Shown here in pieces: positions 19,886 through 30,137 of a stretch of 64,000 nt of DNA. Position numbers and translations under genes: made by a program. The notes beneath the pieces were generated by a model that did not search any database, had not been told where the DNA came from, and saw only the letters and a list, made by a program, of their open reading frames with translations. Origin of the DNA: Alkalibacillus filiformis (GTDB lineage: Bacteria > Bacillota > Bacilli > Bacillales > Alkalibacillaceae); the NCBI RefSeq assembly GCF_030814115.1, contig NZ_JAUSUP010000001.1, positions 744,001 through 808,000 on the forward strand, read 5' to 3'. Every line of letters starts with the position of its first letter. The stretch's first letter is position 1.

Positions 19886-21019
19886 TTATTCTAAAAAGTC
19901 TTTAAGTCGCTTGCTACGACTTGGATGTCTTAATTTCCTTAACGCTTTTGCTTCTATTTGACGAATTCTCTCTCTCGTTACTCCAAATACCTTACCAACT
20001 TCTTCAAGTGTACGAGTTCTTCCATCGTCTAAACCGAAACGTAACCTAAGCACATTCTCTTCTCTGTCTGTTAAAGTGTCTAAAACATCTTCTAGCTGTT
20101 CTTTTAACAACTCGTAAGCTGCATGATCAGAAGGTGAAGTTGCTTCTTGGTCTTCGATGAAATCACCTAAGTGTGAATCATCTTCTTCACCAATTGGTGT
20201 TTCCAATGACACTGGTTCTTGTGCAATCTTTAAAATTTCTCGAACTTTTTCAGGAGTTAAGTCCATTTCTTTAGCGATTTCTTCAGGAATTGGTTCGCGA
20301 CCTAAGTCTTGTAATAGTTGACGTTGCACTCGAATTAGCTTGTTAATGGTTTCAACCATGTGTACAGGGATACGAATCGTACGTGCTTGGTCAGCGATTG
20401 CTCTTGTAATAGCTTGCCTAATCCACCATGTCGCATACGTACTAAACTTAAACCCTTTTCGATAGTCGAACTTCTCTACTGCCTTGATCAGACCCATATT
20501 ACCTTCTTGGATTAAATCAAGGAATAGCATGCCACGCCCTACGTAACGTTTAGCGATACTAACGACTAACCTTAAGTTAGCTTCAGATAAGCGTCTTTTC
20601 GCTTCTTCATCACCTTGTTCGATTTTGTTAGCTAATTCAATTTCTTCTTCAGCAGATAATAAATCTACACGCCCGATTTCCTTTAAATACATACGCACTG
20701 GATCATTAATCTTGACTCCTGGAGGTACACTTAAATCGGTTAAGTCAAACTCTTCCTCTTTAGCGATCTTTTGAATGTTAGGGTCATCATTCTCACCGAT
20801 AATATCTATACCTTGATCTGCCATCTGCTCGTAAAACTCATCCATTTGTTCTGAATCAAGGTCATAATGTCCTAATTTATCAGCAATTTCTTCATAAACG
20901 AGTACACCTCGTTTTTTACCCATTTCCAGTAATTGTTCTTTAGCCTGATCAACAGTTAAATCCTGGTCTTGTGTTTGTTCTTGTGCAACTTCTTTTGATT
21001 CAATTGGCTTTTCAGCCAT
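19886..21019 (-). CDS. sigA: RNA polymerase primary sigma factor
   Basis: 377 residues. Region 1.1 is at the N-terminus; region 2 contains [27 protein letters not shown] and the -10-binding [15 protein letters not shown]; region 4 contains [21 protein letters not shown], which reads the -35. Housekeeping sigma factor for most promoters in this window. ATG after GGAAGGAGG. Follows dnaG by 25 bases in the classic macromolecular synthesis operon. Confidence 0.98.
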   Translation of the reverse strand: MAEKPIESKEVAQEQTQDQDLTVDQAKEQLLEMGKKRGVLVYEEIADKLGHYDLDSEQMDEFYEQMADQGIDIIGENDDPNIQKIAKEEEFDLTDLSVPPGVKINDPVRMYLKEIGRVDLLSAEEEIELANKIEQGDEEAKRRLSEANLRLVVSIAKRYVGRGMLFLDLIQEGNMGLIKAVEKFDYRKGFKFSTYATWWIRQAITRAIADQARTIRIPVHMVETINKLIRVQRQLLQDLGREPIPEEIAKEMDLTPEKVREILKIAQEPVSLETPIGEEDDSHLGDFIEDQEATSPSDHAAYELLKEQLEDVLDTLTDREENVLRLRFGLDDGRTRTLEEVGKVFGVTRERIRQIEAKALRKLRHPSRSKRLKDFLE

Positions 21020-21044
21020 GATACCCCTCCTTCCAAACCAATTG

Positions 21045-22877
21045 CTATAGCTTGGATTTATTACTTTTCTTCCTCAATTCTAAAATCTTCATACCTATTC
21101 GTGCTGCAGATTTGGGATCATTTTCCTTCTCTGCGTTTTTTAACATCTTTTCTAGAGATCTAATTTCTTGATCGACATCAGCCTCTTTTAAGATAGCAAA
21201 CATATAATCATCTAACTCTTCTCTCTCTAATGTTTCATTTATAGGTAAAACAGCCAATTCTGAAACTAACTGTTTTATCGACTCATCATCTGGCAAACGC
21301 TCTAAAAAGCGTCCAACATTGGGCTCGTTCCCTTCCTCATAATATGCGTATAAATAAGTAACTAATACTTGATGTTCTTGCATATTAAATTTAGAGCCTA
21401 ATTGATCCTGTACTTGATTGGCAACATAGTTATTTTGTAGCATATGAGCAATTAAATATCGTTCAGCATTTTGATAAGCTGGGTATATTTTTTCAGTTCT
21501 TTTAGTCCGTTTTTCTTTGTTTTCCTCAAACTTAACACGATTATCTTGTTCAACATGCCGTTGTTTTATTCTTCTGCGGTCTGCAATTTCATTTTCAAGA
21601 GTTTCTCGATATAAGTCAAAAGTCTCTACTAACTCTTTAATATAAACGTCTCGTTCAACTGCGTGATCTACTGTTGCGATTAAATCTAATGCTTTCTCAA
21701 TATAATCTAATTGGTCATGTTTAGATTGAAGGTTATAATCCTTCTTTAAATAATTTATTGCAAAAGCTACATAGGATTCTGCATTTCTTAACACTTGATT
21801 TTGAAACTTTTCTGGTCCATAAGTATCAATAAAGTCATCAGGGTCTAGTTGATAGGGTACATTTGCAATTAAAACGTCTAACCCAACATCTGTTAACATT
21901 TGAGCTGCACGGTCACTTGCATCTTTACCAGCTTTATCACCATCAAAACATACTACTACACGATTCACATATCGTTTTAATAGTGAGGCTTGATATTTAG
22001 TCAAGCTTGTACCTAATGTTGCAACAGCATTATAAATGCCTGCTTGTGATGCCTTTATTACATCAGCGTACCCTTCAAAAAGTACAACTTCCTTTTCTTT
22101 TTGAAAATGCTTTCTTGCCTCATAAAAATTGTATAAAAGTTTCCCTTTTTGGAAAAGCTTAGAATCAGGGCTATTTAAATATTTTGGTTCAACTCCATCC
22201 TCAATTGCTCGGCCACCAAAGCCGACGACTTTTCCTTGATGATTTTGAATCGGAAAAATGACTCGCCCTTTGAAACGGTCAAAAAAGGTATTCCCATCTC
22301 GACTGCTTAATAAACCTACATCCATTAAATTTGCAAGCTGGAATCCTTTTTTATGTAAGAATGTCGAAAGGAATTGATCTTTATTTGGTGAGTACCCTAA
22401 TTGAAATTGTTCGATATCATCTTGCTTAAACCCTCTATTTTGGAGATAATTAAGCCCATTTTTTCCCTCAGCAGTATAACGTAAGACGTGATGAAACAAC
22501 TTTGATGACCATTCATAAGCATCCAAAGCTGACTTTTCTTGTTCCGATAGTGCAGGTTGATTTGAACCTTGCACATACTGTTCTGGTAATGATTCTCCAC
22601 TTTTTTCTGCCAAGGATTGGACAGCTTCTCTAAATGTAATGGATTCCAATTCCATAATAAACTTAACGACATTTCCACCCTTGCCACAACCAAAGCAATG
22701 AAAGATTTGTTTATCGGGTGACACTGAGAATGAAGGTGTATTTTCACCATGAAAAGGGCAAAGTCCGAAATAATTTCGGCCTTTATTTGTTAGTTGTATA
22801 TGCTCACCAATCACATCAACTATATCGTTTTTAGTCACAATCTGATCAATAATTTCCTCAGGGATTTTTTGCTGCAT
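21045..22877 (-). CDS. dnaG: DNA primase
   Basis: Makes RNA primers at the replication fork. 610 residues from the ATG at 22877, preceded by GGTG six bases earlier; the frame extends to 22946 without DnaG-like sequence. N-terminal CHC2 zinc finger with C40, H43, C61 and C64; TOPRIM domain with FEGYADVI and [13 protein letters not shown] (about 260-315); C-terminal DnaB-binding helices rich in charged residues. A 230-base leader separates it from a strong promoter. First gene of dnaG-sigA. Confidence 0.97.
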   Translation of the reverse strand: MQQKIPEEIIDQIVTKNDIVDVIGEHIQLTNKGRNYFGLCPFHGENTPSFSVSPDKQIFHCFGCGKGGNVVKFIMELESITFREAVQSLAEKSGESLPEQYVQGSNQPALSEQEKSALDAYEWSSKLFHHVLRYTAEGKNGLNYLQNRGFKQDDIEQFQLGYSPNKDQFLSTFLHKKGFQLANLMDVGLLSSRDGNTFFDRFKGRVIFPIQNHQGKVVGFGGRAIEDGVEPKYLNSPDSKLFQKGKLLYNFYEARKHFQKEKEVVLFEGYADVIKASQAGIYNAVATLGTSLTKYQASLLKRYVNRVVVCFDGDKAGKDASDRAAQMLTDVGLDVLIANVPYQLDPDDFIDTYGPEKFQNQVLRNAESYVAFAINYLKKDYNLQSKHDQLDYIEKALDLIATVDHAVERDVYIKELVETFDLYRETLENEIADRRRIKQRHVEQDNRVKFEENKEKRTKRTEKIYPAYQNAERYLIAHMLQNNYVANQVQDQLGSKFNMQEHQVLVTYLYAYYEEGNEPNVGRFLERLPDDESIKQLVSELAVLPINETLEREELDDYMFAILKEADVDQEIRSLEKMLKNAEKENDPKSAARIGMKILELRKKSNKSKL

Positions 22878-23112
22878 ATACATCACCATATTATTTGATA
22901 TTCGATAAAAGAATGTAAATCCCTTCATTAATCGACATATTTCCATAAATTATTATTTAGTCTGTTTTCAAGTGAATTGAAACGAAGGTAATCGTTAGTT
23001 TAGACAATTACTGAAATTTCATCACAAATATGAATTATAACCTAAAATAAGCATTAATGCTAATAGTTTGTTTTAATTTGTCGTGAATTGAAACATTATT
23101 CGACAATATTTC
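22878..23112 (-). other. Long AT-rich leader of the dnaG-sigA operon
   Basis: No gene seen on either strand. The stretch is very AT-rich and contains short direct-like repeats (GAATTGAAAC at two places, 22974-22983 and 23084-23093). If transcription starts at the promoter at 23113-23141, it forms a leader of about 230 bases. No known riboswitch core was recognised. Confidence 0.45.
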
Positions 23113-23141
23113 ATTTTATTATGTTAATTTAAAGTTTTCAA
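23113..23141 (-). promoter_or_regulatory. Sigma-A promoter for dnaG-sigA
   Basis: On the minus strand TTGAAA (23136-23141) and TAAAAT (23113-23118) are separated by exactly 17 bases. Both hexamers match sigma-A consensus in five of six positions. Confidence 0.6.
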
Positions 23142-23210
23142 CTACAACATTTCCAAATCAAATTAACTTCAATATCTAAGGGTAACTAAGAGTTGGTTAC
23201 ATATTCATGT

Positions 23211-23242
23211 AAAAAGCTCACCTCTAATTTAAGGTGAGCTCT
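23211..23242 (-). terminator. Terminator of the ccpN-ppsR operon
   Basis: AGCTCACCT and AGGTGAGCT form a 9-bp stem (23215-23240), followed on the minus strand by TTTTT; it lies just after the stop codon at 23253. Confidence 0.85.
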
Positions 23243-23252
23243 TCTTTTCGAA

Positions 23253-24053
23253 TTACTTCTTCACAGTATTTAAAATAGCGTTCGCTGTTTCCTCAACAGC
23301 TTTTGTTGAAACATCGATTGTTTTACAACCAATTTTGTCTACTACTCTGTTGAAATAATCAATTTCCTCTTTTATTCGCTGAGTTTGTGCGTAATTAGCT
23401 GAGCCATCTAGTCCTAATGATTTTAAACGTTCGGTTCGTATATGATTCAGTTTTTCTGCACTGATATTTAAACCGATACACTTATTCGGATGTACTTGGA
23501 ATAGTTCTTCCGGTGGCTCTACTTCTGGAACAATTGGTACATTTGCAACCTTTAGCTGTTTATGAGCAAGAAATTGCGATAATGGCGTTTTAGATGTACG
23601 TGATACACCAATTAATACTAAATCAGCTTTTAAAATGCCTTTTGCATCTCGACCATCATCGTATTTAACAGCAAATTCAATCGCTTCTATTCTTTTGTAA
23701 TAATCTTCATCCAATTTATGAACTAAACCAGGTTTTAATACAGGCTCTTGACCGAGATAGTTTGTTATATTTTCAATTAGTGGCCCTAATAAATCTAAAG
23801 AAACAATTCCTAATTCATCAGATAAGGTTTTTATTCTTTGCCTATACTCGGGTTTAACTAGCGTATAAGCTAATAAGCTGTTATTTTCTTTAGCTGTATA
23901 AACTGCTTCATCTAAAGTTTCGAAATCGTCAACATAAGGTATTCTTTGTATTTGTACATTAGAGTCAACAAATTGACTCAGTGCTGCTTTCACCATTAAT
24001 TCTGCTGTTTCACCAACAGAATCGGAAATGATGTAAAAAGTTTGTGGGTGCAT
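23253..24053 (-). CDS. Pyruvate, phosphate dikinase regulatory protein (YqfL/PPDK-RP)
   Basis: 266 residues of the DUF299 bifunctional kinase/pyrophosphorylase family. N-terminal [14 protein letters not shown] and the P-loop GVSRTSKT at 149-156 are the family marks. It uses ADP to phosphorylate PPDK on Thr and Pi to reverse this; in B. subtilis YqfL instead acts with CcpN in gluconeogenic control. It follows ccpN by 14 bases, matching that operon. ATG with AAAAGGGGG upstream. Confidence 0.93.
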   Translation of the reverse strand: MHPQTFYIISDSVGETAELMVKAALSQFVDSNVQIQRIPYVDDFETLDEAVYTAKENNSLLAYTLVKPEYRQRIKTLSDELGIVSLDLLGPLIENITNYLGQEPVLKPGLVHKLDEDYYKRIEAIEFAVKYDDGRDAKGILKADLVLIGVSRTSKTPLSQFLAHKQLKVANVPIVPEVEPPEELFQVHPNKCIGLNISAEKLNHIRTERLKSLGLDGSANYAQTQRIKEEIDYFNRVVDKIGCKTIDVSTKAVEETANAILNTVKK

Positions 24054-24067
24054 GATAATTCCCCCTT

Positions 24068-24697
24068 TTAAACGTCTTCATTTTTGACTAATTCTACGAA
24101 GGCTTTAGTTATGTTCGTTTTCGTCAAACGTCCAATGACTTCTAGACCTTTATCTTTATTTTGAACAACTGGAAGTGCGTCAATTTGATTTTCAATCAAC
24201 TTAATACTTGCGTCGATCAGCAGGTCATCTTTTTGACATATTTTAATTTTAGGTAACCTTGTCATAATAATATGTACTGGCACTTCCGTTAAATCTTGTT
24301 GCCCCATACTTGTTCTCAATAAGTCTTTACGTGAAAGTACTCCAACTAAAATACCATGTTGGTCCACGACGAACAATGTACCTACATCTTCTAAAAACAT
24401 CGTTGTGATCGCGTCATAAGCATTTGCTTGATCATTTACAACAACAGGTACCGAATGATAGTCCCTAACTGATAACTTTTTAATTTTATCTGTAAGCAAT
24501 TCACTACCTGTTTTACCTGTATAAAAATAACCAACCCTTGGCCTTGCATCTAAAAAGCCAGCCATAGTTAAAATAGCTAAATCTGGCCTCAATGTCGCTC
24601 TAGTTAAATTTAATTCATCCGCTATTTTCTCACCTGTAATGGGCCCATGTTTTTTGACAATCTCTAAAATTTGCTCTTGACGGTGAGTCAAGTCCAT
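24068..24697 (-). CDS. ccpN: Transcriptional repressor CcpN (HTH plus CBS pair)
   Basis: 209 residues. An N-terminal winged helix (about 1-60; [21 protein letters not shown]) is followed by two CBS domains (about 80-205) with the [10 protein letters not shown] segment. In B. subtilis CcpN represses gapB and pckA during glycolysis. The start ATG follows AAAGGTGGTGG. Upstream in the same orientation lies recO; in B. subtilis glyQS lies between them but is not here. Confidence 0.92.
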   Translation of the reverse strand: MDLTHRQEQILEIVKKHGPITGEKIADELNLTRATLRPDLAILTMAGFLDARPRVGYFYTGKTGSELLTDKIKKLSVRDYHSVPVVVNDQANAYDAITTMFLEDVGTLFVVDQHGILVGVLSRKDLLRTSMGQQDLTEVPVHIIMTRLPKIKICQKDDLLIDASIKLIENQIDALPVVQNKDKGLEVIGRLTKTNITKAFVELVKNEDV

Positions 24698-24738
24698 TGC
24701 CTTCCACCACCTTTAATGACGTCATACTTATCGCATTT

Positions 24739-24766
24739 ATTATATACTATTTAGTGGGTTTTTGAA
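24739..24766 (-). promoter_or_regulatory. Candidate sigma-A promoter for ccpN
   Basis: On the minus strand TTCAAA (24761-24766) and TATAAT (24739-24744) are 16 bases apart. A perfect palindrome TGACGTCA (24717-24724) follows about 15 bases downstream of the -10 and could be an operator; that is speculative. Confidence 0.5.
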
Positions 24767-24819
24767 AATATAGAATGTCTTTTTTTATAATTTAGACATA
24801 CTATCTACCTTAACAGAAA

Positions 24820-25557
24820 TTAAAAAAGGTGAAGTTGATCTAAAAAACGTTTGGATTTGATCCTCATCCCACCGTAATAATCATAGTACAGCTCTAGTAT
24901 TTGCTTTATCGTATTTAACGTATCATCTTTGATCGAGACGTCTTTAATTTTCGTTAGGCTTTTATTGCTCATCAACCTTAACACATGATAAACATTTGGT
25001 GAAAGGACGAATACATCTGTTGCGCGGTGGCGACATTGTTCACAAACGACACCACCTTCTGAGACTGAAAAACCGGCAATTGGATCATTTACATGACCAT
25101 TAACACATTGATTAACGACAGGAGCAAAGCCACCTACATGATATAGTTTAAGTTCATACATTAAAGAAATGGCTAACTCAGGGACGTCTTCTTCCATTCT
25201 CTCAAAGCTTTCTAAAAGCTCTCTAAACAACGGTCGGTTTCGTTCACGTTCTGTTAGTATTTTTGTCGTAAGTTCCCCCATATATGTAGCATAAGCCGTT
25301 TTAAAAAGATCCTCTCTAATATGTCTCATACTTTGAATCGTCTCGCCTTGGTGAATTGTTCCTAACCCTCTACCGGTATAAACAACATATTGACCATATA
25401 TAAATGGCTGCGTTACCGCAGCCATTCGACTTTTGGACTTTTTAGCACCTTTTGCAACAGCACTAAGCATGCCATATTCTTCAGTTAATAGCGTTACAAT
25501 TTTATTTGTTTCACCATAATCTTGGGTTCTTAATATAATACCATTTACTTGGTCCAT
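24820..25557 (-). CDS. recO: DNA repair protein RecO
   Basis: 245 residues. N-terminal OB-fold (VNGIILRTQDYGETNKIVTLLT), then a helical domain with Cys pairs CVNG and CEQC, forming the zinc site of Gram-positive RecO. Loads RecA onto SSB-coated DNA with RecR. ATG start after GAGGGG. Preceded by yqzL, as in B. subtilis. Confidence 0.96.
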   Translation of the reverse strand: MDQVNGIILRTQDYGETNKIVTLLTEEYGMLSAVAKGAKKSKSRMAAVTQPFIYGQYVVYTGRGLGTIHQGETIQSMRHIREDLFKTAYATYMGELTTKILTERERNRPLFRELLESFERMEEDVPELAISLMYELKLYHVGGFAPVVNQCVNGHVNDPIAGFSVSEGGVVCEQCRHRATDVFVLSPNVYHVLRLMSNKSLTKIKDVSIKDDTLNTIKQILELYYDYYGGMRIKSKRFLDQLHLF

Positions 25558-25579
25558 TGCCCCTCACCACTTTCGTTTA

Positions 25580-25714
25580 CTATGTTTTGGGGTTTAAGGT
25601 CGTGAATCGCTCTTCCTTATGATTTTTCTTTGTATCCTCTACCTGTTTCATTAATAAATATGCCTCAACATTACCTGTCTTCTCAAAAACTTTCCACGGA
25701 ATGTCAAACATCAT
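25580..25714 (-). CDS. yqzL: YqzL family small protein
   Basis: A 44-residue frame read by hand: it opens with two ATG (25714, 25711) after GGTGGAGA and ends in TAG at 25580. It contains IPWKVFEKTGNVEAYLLMKQ, close to the WKVFxxTGxIxxYLL pattern I know for YqzL, and lies between era and recO exactly as yqzL does in B. subtilis. The tail is charged. Function unknown. Confidence 0.85.
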   Translation of the reverse strand: MMFDIPWKVFEKTGNVEAYLLMKQVEDTKKNHKEERFTTLNPKT

Positions 25715-25822
25715 ATTCTCCACCCTTCAGCTTTATTTTAACTGAAAAACCTTAACCTTATTTTCACCCGAATGAAACAGTTCATAAGTTTAAATTATTA
25801 CCATTTATAAATACTTGCTTTT

Positions 25823-26728
25823 TTAGTAGTCATCCTCTTTGTATCCATAATCGCGTAGGTGAAAGGCACGATTACGCCAATCTTTTTGTACTTTTACCCA
25901 CAATTCTAAAAAGACCCCTGATCCTAATAAAGCTTCTATATCCTCTCTAGCTTCAGAACCAACTTGCTTTAACATTTTCCCTTGTTTACCTATTATAATC
26001 CCTTTTTGAGAATTACGTTCCACAATAATCGTCGCTTGAACATCTATTATATCTTTGTCATCTCTAGAACGAATTGAATCAATGACAACAGCAATCGAAT
26101 GTGGAATTTCTTCATGCGTATGGTGTAACACTTTCTCTCTTACTAATTCACTAATAATAAAACGTTCTGGATGATCTGTAATTTGATCTTCTGGATAGTA
26201 TTGCGGACCTTTAGGTAATTTTTCAGATAACACATTTAAAAGGCTGTCTGTATTGTTACCTTCAAGCGCAGAGATTGGAACGATGTCTTCAAAGTCCAAC
26301 TTTTCTCGATAAGTATCAATGATAGGTAGTAGTTTATCAGGATGAACTTGATCAATCTTATTAATAACTAATACGACAGGGTTTTTTACTTCTTTTAGTT
26401 TTTCAATGATAAATTCGTCGCCTTTTCCATATCCCTCATCAGCATTAACCATGAACATAATAACATCAACTTCATTTAATGTGTTGATTGCTGATCTATT
26501 CATGAAGTCCCCTAGTCGATGTTTAGGCTTATGAATACCAGGTGTATCTATAAATATGAATTGTGTATCATCAGTTGTGAGTACACCTTGAATTTTGTTA
26601 CGAGTTGTTTGTGGCTTGTCACTCATAATAGCGATCTTCTCACCGATTACTCGGTTCATAAACGTCGACTTTCCTACATTTGGTCGTCCAACTATTGCAA
26701 TAAAACCTGAATGAAACTGTTCTGTCAT
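25823..26728 (-). CDS. era: GTPase Era
   Basis: 301 residues. G1 GRPNVGKS (14-21), G3 [17 protein letters not shown]4 NKID, and a C-terminal KH RNA-binding domain with [19 protein letters not shown]. Assists 30S assembly by binding the 16S rRNA 3' end. ATG with AGGAGAG upstream. A terminator hairpin and about 160 bases separate it from dgkA; the cdd gene normally between them in B. subtilis is missing. Confidence 0.97.
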   Translation of the reverse strand: MTEQFHSGFIAIVGRPNVGKSTFMNRVIGEKIAIMSDKPQTTRNKIQGVLTTDDTQFIFIDTPGIHKPKHRLGDFMNRSAINTLNEVDVIMFMVNADEGYGKGDEFIIEKLKEVKNPVVLVINKIDQVHPDKLLPIIDTYREKLDFEDIVPISALEGNNTDSLLNVLSEKLPKGPQYYPEDQITDHPERFIISELVREKVLHHTHEEIPHSIAVVIDSIRSRDDKDIIDVQATIIVERNSQKGIIIGKQGKMLKQVGSEAREDIEALLGSGVFLELWVKVQKDWRNRAFHLRDYGYKEDDY

Positions 26729-26851
26729 TTAATTTGCTCTCCTATTCGTTGCTAGTAAGTTTAGTGTACTATAAAAATAATAAAAATTCACATAATCGAC
26801 AAATGTTTTAGCTCATAAATTAAAAAAATGAATATGGCATAAAATACAAAT

Positions 26852-26878
26852 AAACTCGCACATGTGTTTTGCGAGTTT
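26852..26878 (-). terminator. Terminator after dgkA
   Basis: AAACTCGC and GCGAGTTT form an 8-bp stem; the minus strand continues ATTTGTATTTTA. It divides the phoH-dgkA operon from era. Confidence 0.7.
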
Positions 26879-26890
26879 AAACCGATGTCA

Positions 26891-27247
26891 CTACAGTAAT
26901 TCTAAAAGCTTAGGTAAGAAGATAATCATACCTACTAAAGCTGCAAATGTAGCTGCTATTAAAACAGCAGCGGCACTAATGTCTTTAATTAATTTGGCCG
27001 TTTCATGTCTTTCTTCAAATAAAACATCTGTTATTAATTCAACGACTGTATTAATTAGCTCTAAAGCTAAAACAAGTCCAATGGCTAATAATACAAACAG
27101 CCATTCAATTCTTGTTAATCCTAACAATAGACCTGCAAACAATGTCATGAACATAATAATAAAATGAATCTTTATATTATGCTCAGTTTTTAGTGCTGCA
27201 TAAATTCCCTCAATAGCATATTTAAGTCCTACCCGATCATTTTTCAT
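26891..27247 (-). CDS. dgkA: Diacylglycerol/undecaprenol kinase DgkA
   Basis: 118 residues with three membrane helices and the family signature LALELINTVVELITD near residues 62-76. Gram-positive DgkA mainly phosphorylates undecaprenol to recycle the cell-wall lipid carrier. ATG at 27247 lies inside the 3' end of ybeY (11-base overlap), implying coupled translation. Confidence 0.94.
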   Translation of the reverse strand: MKNDRVGLKYAIEGIYAALKTEHNIKIHFIIMFMTLFAGLLLGLTRIEWLFVLLAIGLVLALELINTVVELITDVLFEERHETAKLIKDISAAAVLIAATFAALVGMIIFLPKLLELL

Positions 27248-27710
27248 TTCGTGTTAACCCAAACTTTTGTAAAATATTTTCTTGTTTCTCGAACATGACT
27301 TTTTCGTCATCCTCAGTCTCATGATCATAACCTAATAAATGGAGTAAACCATGGACTGCCAAAAAGGCTAACTCTCTGTTATCAGAATGACCAAATTCTT
27401 TTGCTTGTTCAAATGCACGGTCTACAGATATAACGATATCACCTAGATGAAGAGGCAATTCTTCACCAATCACTTCTAATTCACCTTCACCTTGCTCTTC
27501 TAAGGCAAAAGAAATAACATCAGTTGGATCGTCTTTACCGCGGTAATCACGGTTAATCGCTTTAATATCTTCATCTAATACAAATGTTACTGAAATCTCT
27601 GCGTCACTTTCGACTGATTGTTGATCTGCTGCAAAATGTAGTACATCATTGACTAAGTTCAATTGTTCAATTGACAAATGGTTTGTTTCGTCTACTAAAT
27701 CAATATTCAT
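27237..27710 (-). CDS. ybeY: Endoribonuclease YbeY
   Basis: 157 residues with the zinc motif HGLLHLLGYDH (H120, H124, H130) and the YRGKDDPTDVISF segment. A metal-dependent RNase for 16S rRNA 3' maturation and ribosome quality control. The ATG overlaps the pgpH stop by 4 bases. Confidence 0.96.
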   Translation of the reverse strand: MNIDLVDETNHLSIEQLNLVNDVLHFAADQQSVESDAEISVTFVLDEDIKAINRDYRGKDDPTDVISFALEEQGEGELEVIGEELPLHLGDIVISVDRAFEQAKEFGHSDNRELAFLAVHGLLHLLGYDHETEDDEKVMFEKQENILQKFGLTRNEK

Positions 27711-29155
27711 GATGAATCCTCCCTGGCCACTTGACTGTCTTTTATTTCTGGGTATTCGATACGCGAATGAAATATACCATTTAGCATATCACAGATTGAC
27801 TCCTCTATTACTCGTAAATCCTTTAAAGTTAGTTGACTATCATCTAACTGACCATCTGTTAAACGGGCATGGATAATTGCTCTTACCACCTGTCTAATTT
27901 CTTCAAGTGTCGGATTAGACTTTGATCTTACAGCAGCTTCAACAGAATCACAAATGTTAATGACAGCTGACTCTTTAGACTGTGGAATCGGCCCTAAGTA
28001 CCTAAACTGTTCTTCTCTAACATTAGGATCAGTCTCTTTTTCTTGATAATAGAAATATTTTAATAACGTCGTTCCATGATGTTGCTCTGTTATATCAATA
28101 ATCTCACCTGGCAATCCATAATCACGTAAAATAGCTGCTCCTTCATACGGATGTTTTAGAATAATTTCAGCACTTATTTTAGGATCTAGTTCGTCATGTG
28201 GATTACTCATATTTTGTTGGTTTTCGATAAAGTAATGCGGTTGAAATGATTTTCCTATATCATGATAATAAGCAGCAACTCGAGCCAATAATCCATTTGC
28301 ACCAATAGCTTCACAAGCTGATTCACTCAGGTTCGCTACCATAACACTGTGATGATAAGTACCTGGTGACTCAACTAATATTTGTTTTAGTAATGGGTGG
28401 TTAGGATTTGCTAAGCTTAATAATTTTGATTCAGTTAACAAATTTAACCCAGCTTCAAATAACGGAAAAAGACCTAAAATTAAAATAGCTGAAATAAATA
28501 TTGATAAGACGGCAAACACTAACGCGATTACAGTCTCAACAGAAACAAGATCATCAAAACTTCTCACTTCAAACGTAAGAACTAAAGCAATATGTAATAC
28601 TATTAATGGGATAGACGTTTTAAATAATGAAATACGATCAGTTATAAAGTCATATAAAAAAATCGCAAACCATTGTGAGAATAAAAAGTAAATAAACACA
28701 AAAATAAAATGATTGAAGTCACTTGATAAAGTAAGCAAGTTTGCACCAATAATCGCCATCAATACAGAAGAGACTAATGCAAAACGCTCCTGCACTAAAA
28801 AAGTGATTAAAACCGCATGTGCTGCAATTGGCACTAAATAATAAAGTGTATCTATATTTGGCCCAAAAGCATAGATGACGACCATTAACAGCACCATGCC
28901 ACCACTTAATAATGTATTAGCTAAAGACATATTCTTTGTCCATTCTTTATAATGGTTAATTTCTAACGACACAATTACAATCAAAAGAACACCAATTAAA
29001 CAAGTTACCATCAATTCATGTTCAGTTGCTTGTCCTTGCAAATAATAAATAAATACAAATGTCACTAGAAATAAAGGAGCAACTAATGCTGTTACTAATA
29101 CATTAAACTTAGAACTTTTGGAGGACAAATGTTCTGTCCGTTTACGATTCTCCAT
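27707..29155 (-). CDS. pgpH: PgpH-like c-di-AMP phosphodiesterase, lacking the 7TMR-HDED domain
   Basis: 482 residues, about 230 shorter than the roughly 710-720 of B. subtilis YqfF/Listeria PgpH. Visible are one helix near 17-38, then six or more helices to about 235, then the cytoplasmic HD domain with YHHSVM, AYYHDIGKS (H298-D299), HPYEGA and EQHHGT. The extracellular sensor domain that should follow the first helix is absent. The frame is intact: phoH ends 25 bases upstream and AGGGG precedes the ATG. Expected to hydrolyse c-di-AMP. Confidence 0.88.
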   Translation of the reverse strand: MENRKRTEHLSSKSSKFNVLVTALVAPLFLVTFVFIYYLQGQATEHELMVTCLIGVLLIVIVSLEINHYKEWTKNMSLANTLLSGGMVLLMVVIYAFGPNIDTLYYLVPIAAHAVLITFLVQERFALVSSVLMAIIGANLLTLSSDFNHFIFVFIYFLFSQWFAIFLYDFITDRISLFKTSIPLIVLHIALVLTFEVRSFDDLVSVETVIALVFAVLSIFISAILILGLFPLFEAGLNLLTESKLLSLANPNHPLLKQILVESPGTYHHSVMVANLSESACEAIGANGLLARVAAYYHDIGKSFQPHYFIENQQNMSNPHDELDPKISAEIILKHPYEGAAILRDYGLPGEIIDITEQHHGTTLLKYFYYQEKETDPNVREEQFRYLGPIPQSKESAVINICDSVEAAVRSKSNPTLEEIRQVVRAIIHARLTDGQLDDSQLTLKDLRVIEESICDMLNGIFHSRIEYPEIKDSQVAREDSS

Positions 29156-29180
29156 ACCCTATTCCCCTGTACTTAACAAA

Positions 29181-30134
29181 TTACTCTTCATATGCATCAA
29201 TAATACGTTGTACTAACGGGTGTCTTACAACATCAGAACCTTTAAGATAATTAAATGATATACCTCTTACCCCATTTAGTTTTTCCTCAGTTACTTTCAG
29301 GCCTGACTTTACACCTTTAGGCAAGTCTATTTGTGTAATATCACCTGTCACAACCATCTTTGATCCAAACCCTAATCGTGTTAAGAACATCTTAATTTGT
29401 TCTGGTGTTGTGTTTTGTGCTTCATCTAATATCACAAAGGCATCATCTAATGTTCGACCACGCATATAGGCTAATGGTGCAATTTCGATCGTACCTCGCT
29501 CCATTAATCTTGCAGTATGTTCAGCACCAATTACATCATGTAAGGCATCGTAGAGTGGGCGTAAATACGGATCTACCTTCTCTTTAAGATCTCCTGGTAA
29601 AAAACCTAAGCTTTCACCAGCTTCAACCGCTGGACGAGTTAAAATTAAACGCTTGACTTCACCATTTCTTAAAGCTTTTGCTGCCATAACTACAGCTAAA
29701 TATGTTTTACCAGTGCCGGCAGGTCCGACTCCGAACACTAAGTCATTTGCTTTAATTGCAGCAACATAATCACGCTGACCTAATGTTTTAACTCTTATTG
29801 GCTTACCATTTTGGTTTTTAGTTATTTCATCTTCAAACAAAGTTTCAAACTGCTCTAGTTTATCTGTTCTAGCTAATTCAATGCCATATACGATATCACG
29901 TTCAGTTACCGTAATGCCTTTTTTTATAACTTTAAGTACTTTTTGTAATAGTTCATGAACTAATTCAATATCCTCTTGTTTACCTTCTATTTTAATTTGA
30001 CCACCACGTGTAATAATTTTAACAGGCAAAAATTCTTCAATCTGTTTAATATGACGGTCATTTGTCCCAAACAAATTTAACGTATCGTTATGATCTTCAA
30101 GATGTAAATTAATTGTTTGTTTTCCTGCTTGCAT
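29181..30134 (-). CDS. phoH: PhoH-like ATPase
   Basis: 317 residues. An N-terminal KH-like region (about 1-70) precedes the PhoH ATPase domain with Walker A GPAGTGKT (137-144), LTRPAVEAGESLGFLPGDL and the DDAFVILDEAQN Walker B. Probably acts on RNA; its partner YbeY is two genes downstream. Starts 3 bases after the yqfD stop; ATG after GGAGATTG. Confidence 0.95.
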   Translation of the reverse strand: MQAGKQTINLHLEDHNDTLNLFGTNDRHIKQIEEFLPVKIITRGGQIKIEGKQEDIELVHELLQKVLKVIKKGITVTERDIVYGIELARTDKLEQFETLFEDEITKNQNGKPIRVKTLGQRDYVAAIKANDLVFGVGPAGTGKTYLAVVMAAKALRNGEVKRLILTRPAVEAGESLGFLPGDLKEKVDPYLRPLYDALHDVIGAEHTARLMERGTIEIAPLAYMRGRTLDDAFVILDEAQNTTPEQIKMFLTRLGFGSKMVVTGDITQIDLPKGVKSGLKVTEEKLNGVRGISFNYLKGSDVVRHPLVQRIIDAYEE

Positions 30135-30137
30135 AAA

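Noticed and set aside
22397-22750. 117-residue minus-strand frame inside dnaG
   Set aside because: Same-strand shadow in another frame of the primase zinc-finger region.
27707-30134. Possible frameshift splitting a full-length pgpH
   Set aside because: phoH ends intact 25 bases upstream of the short pgpH, leaving no room for a detached sensor domain.
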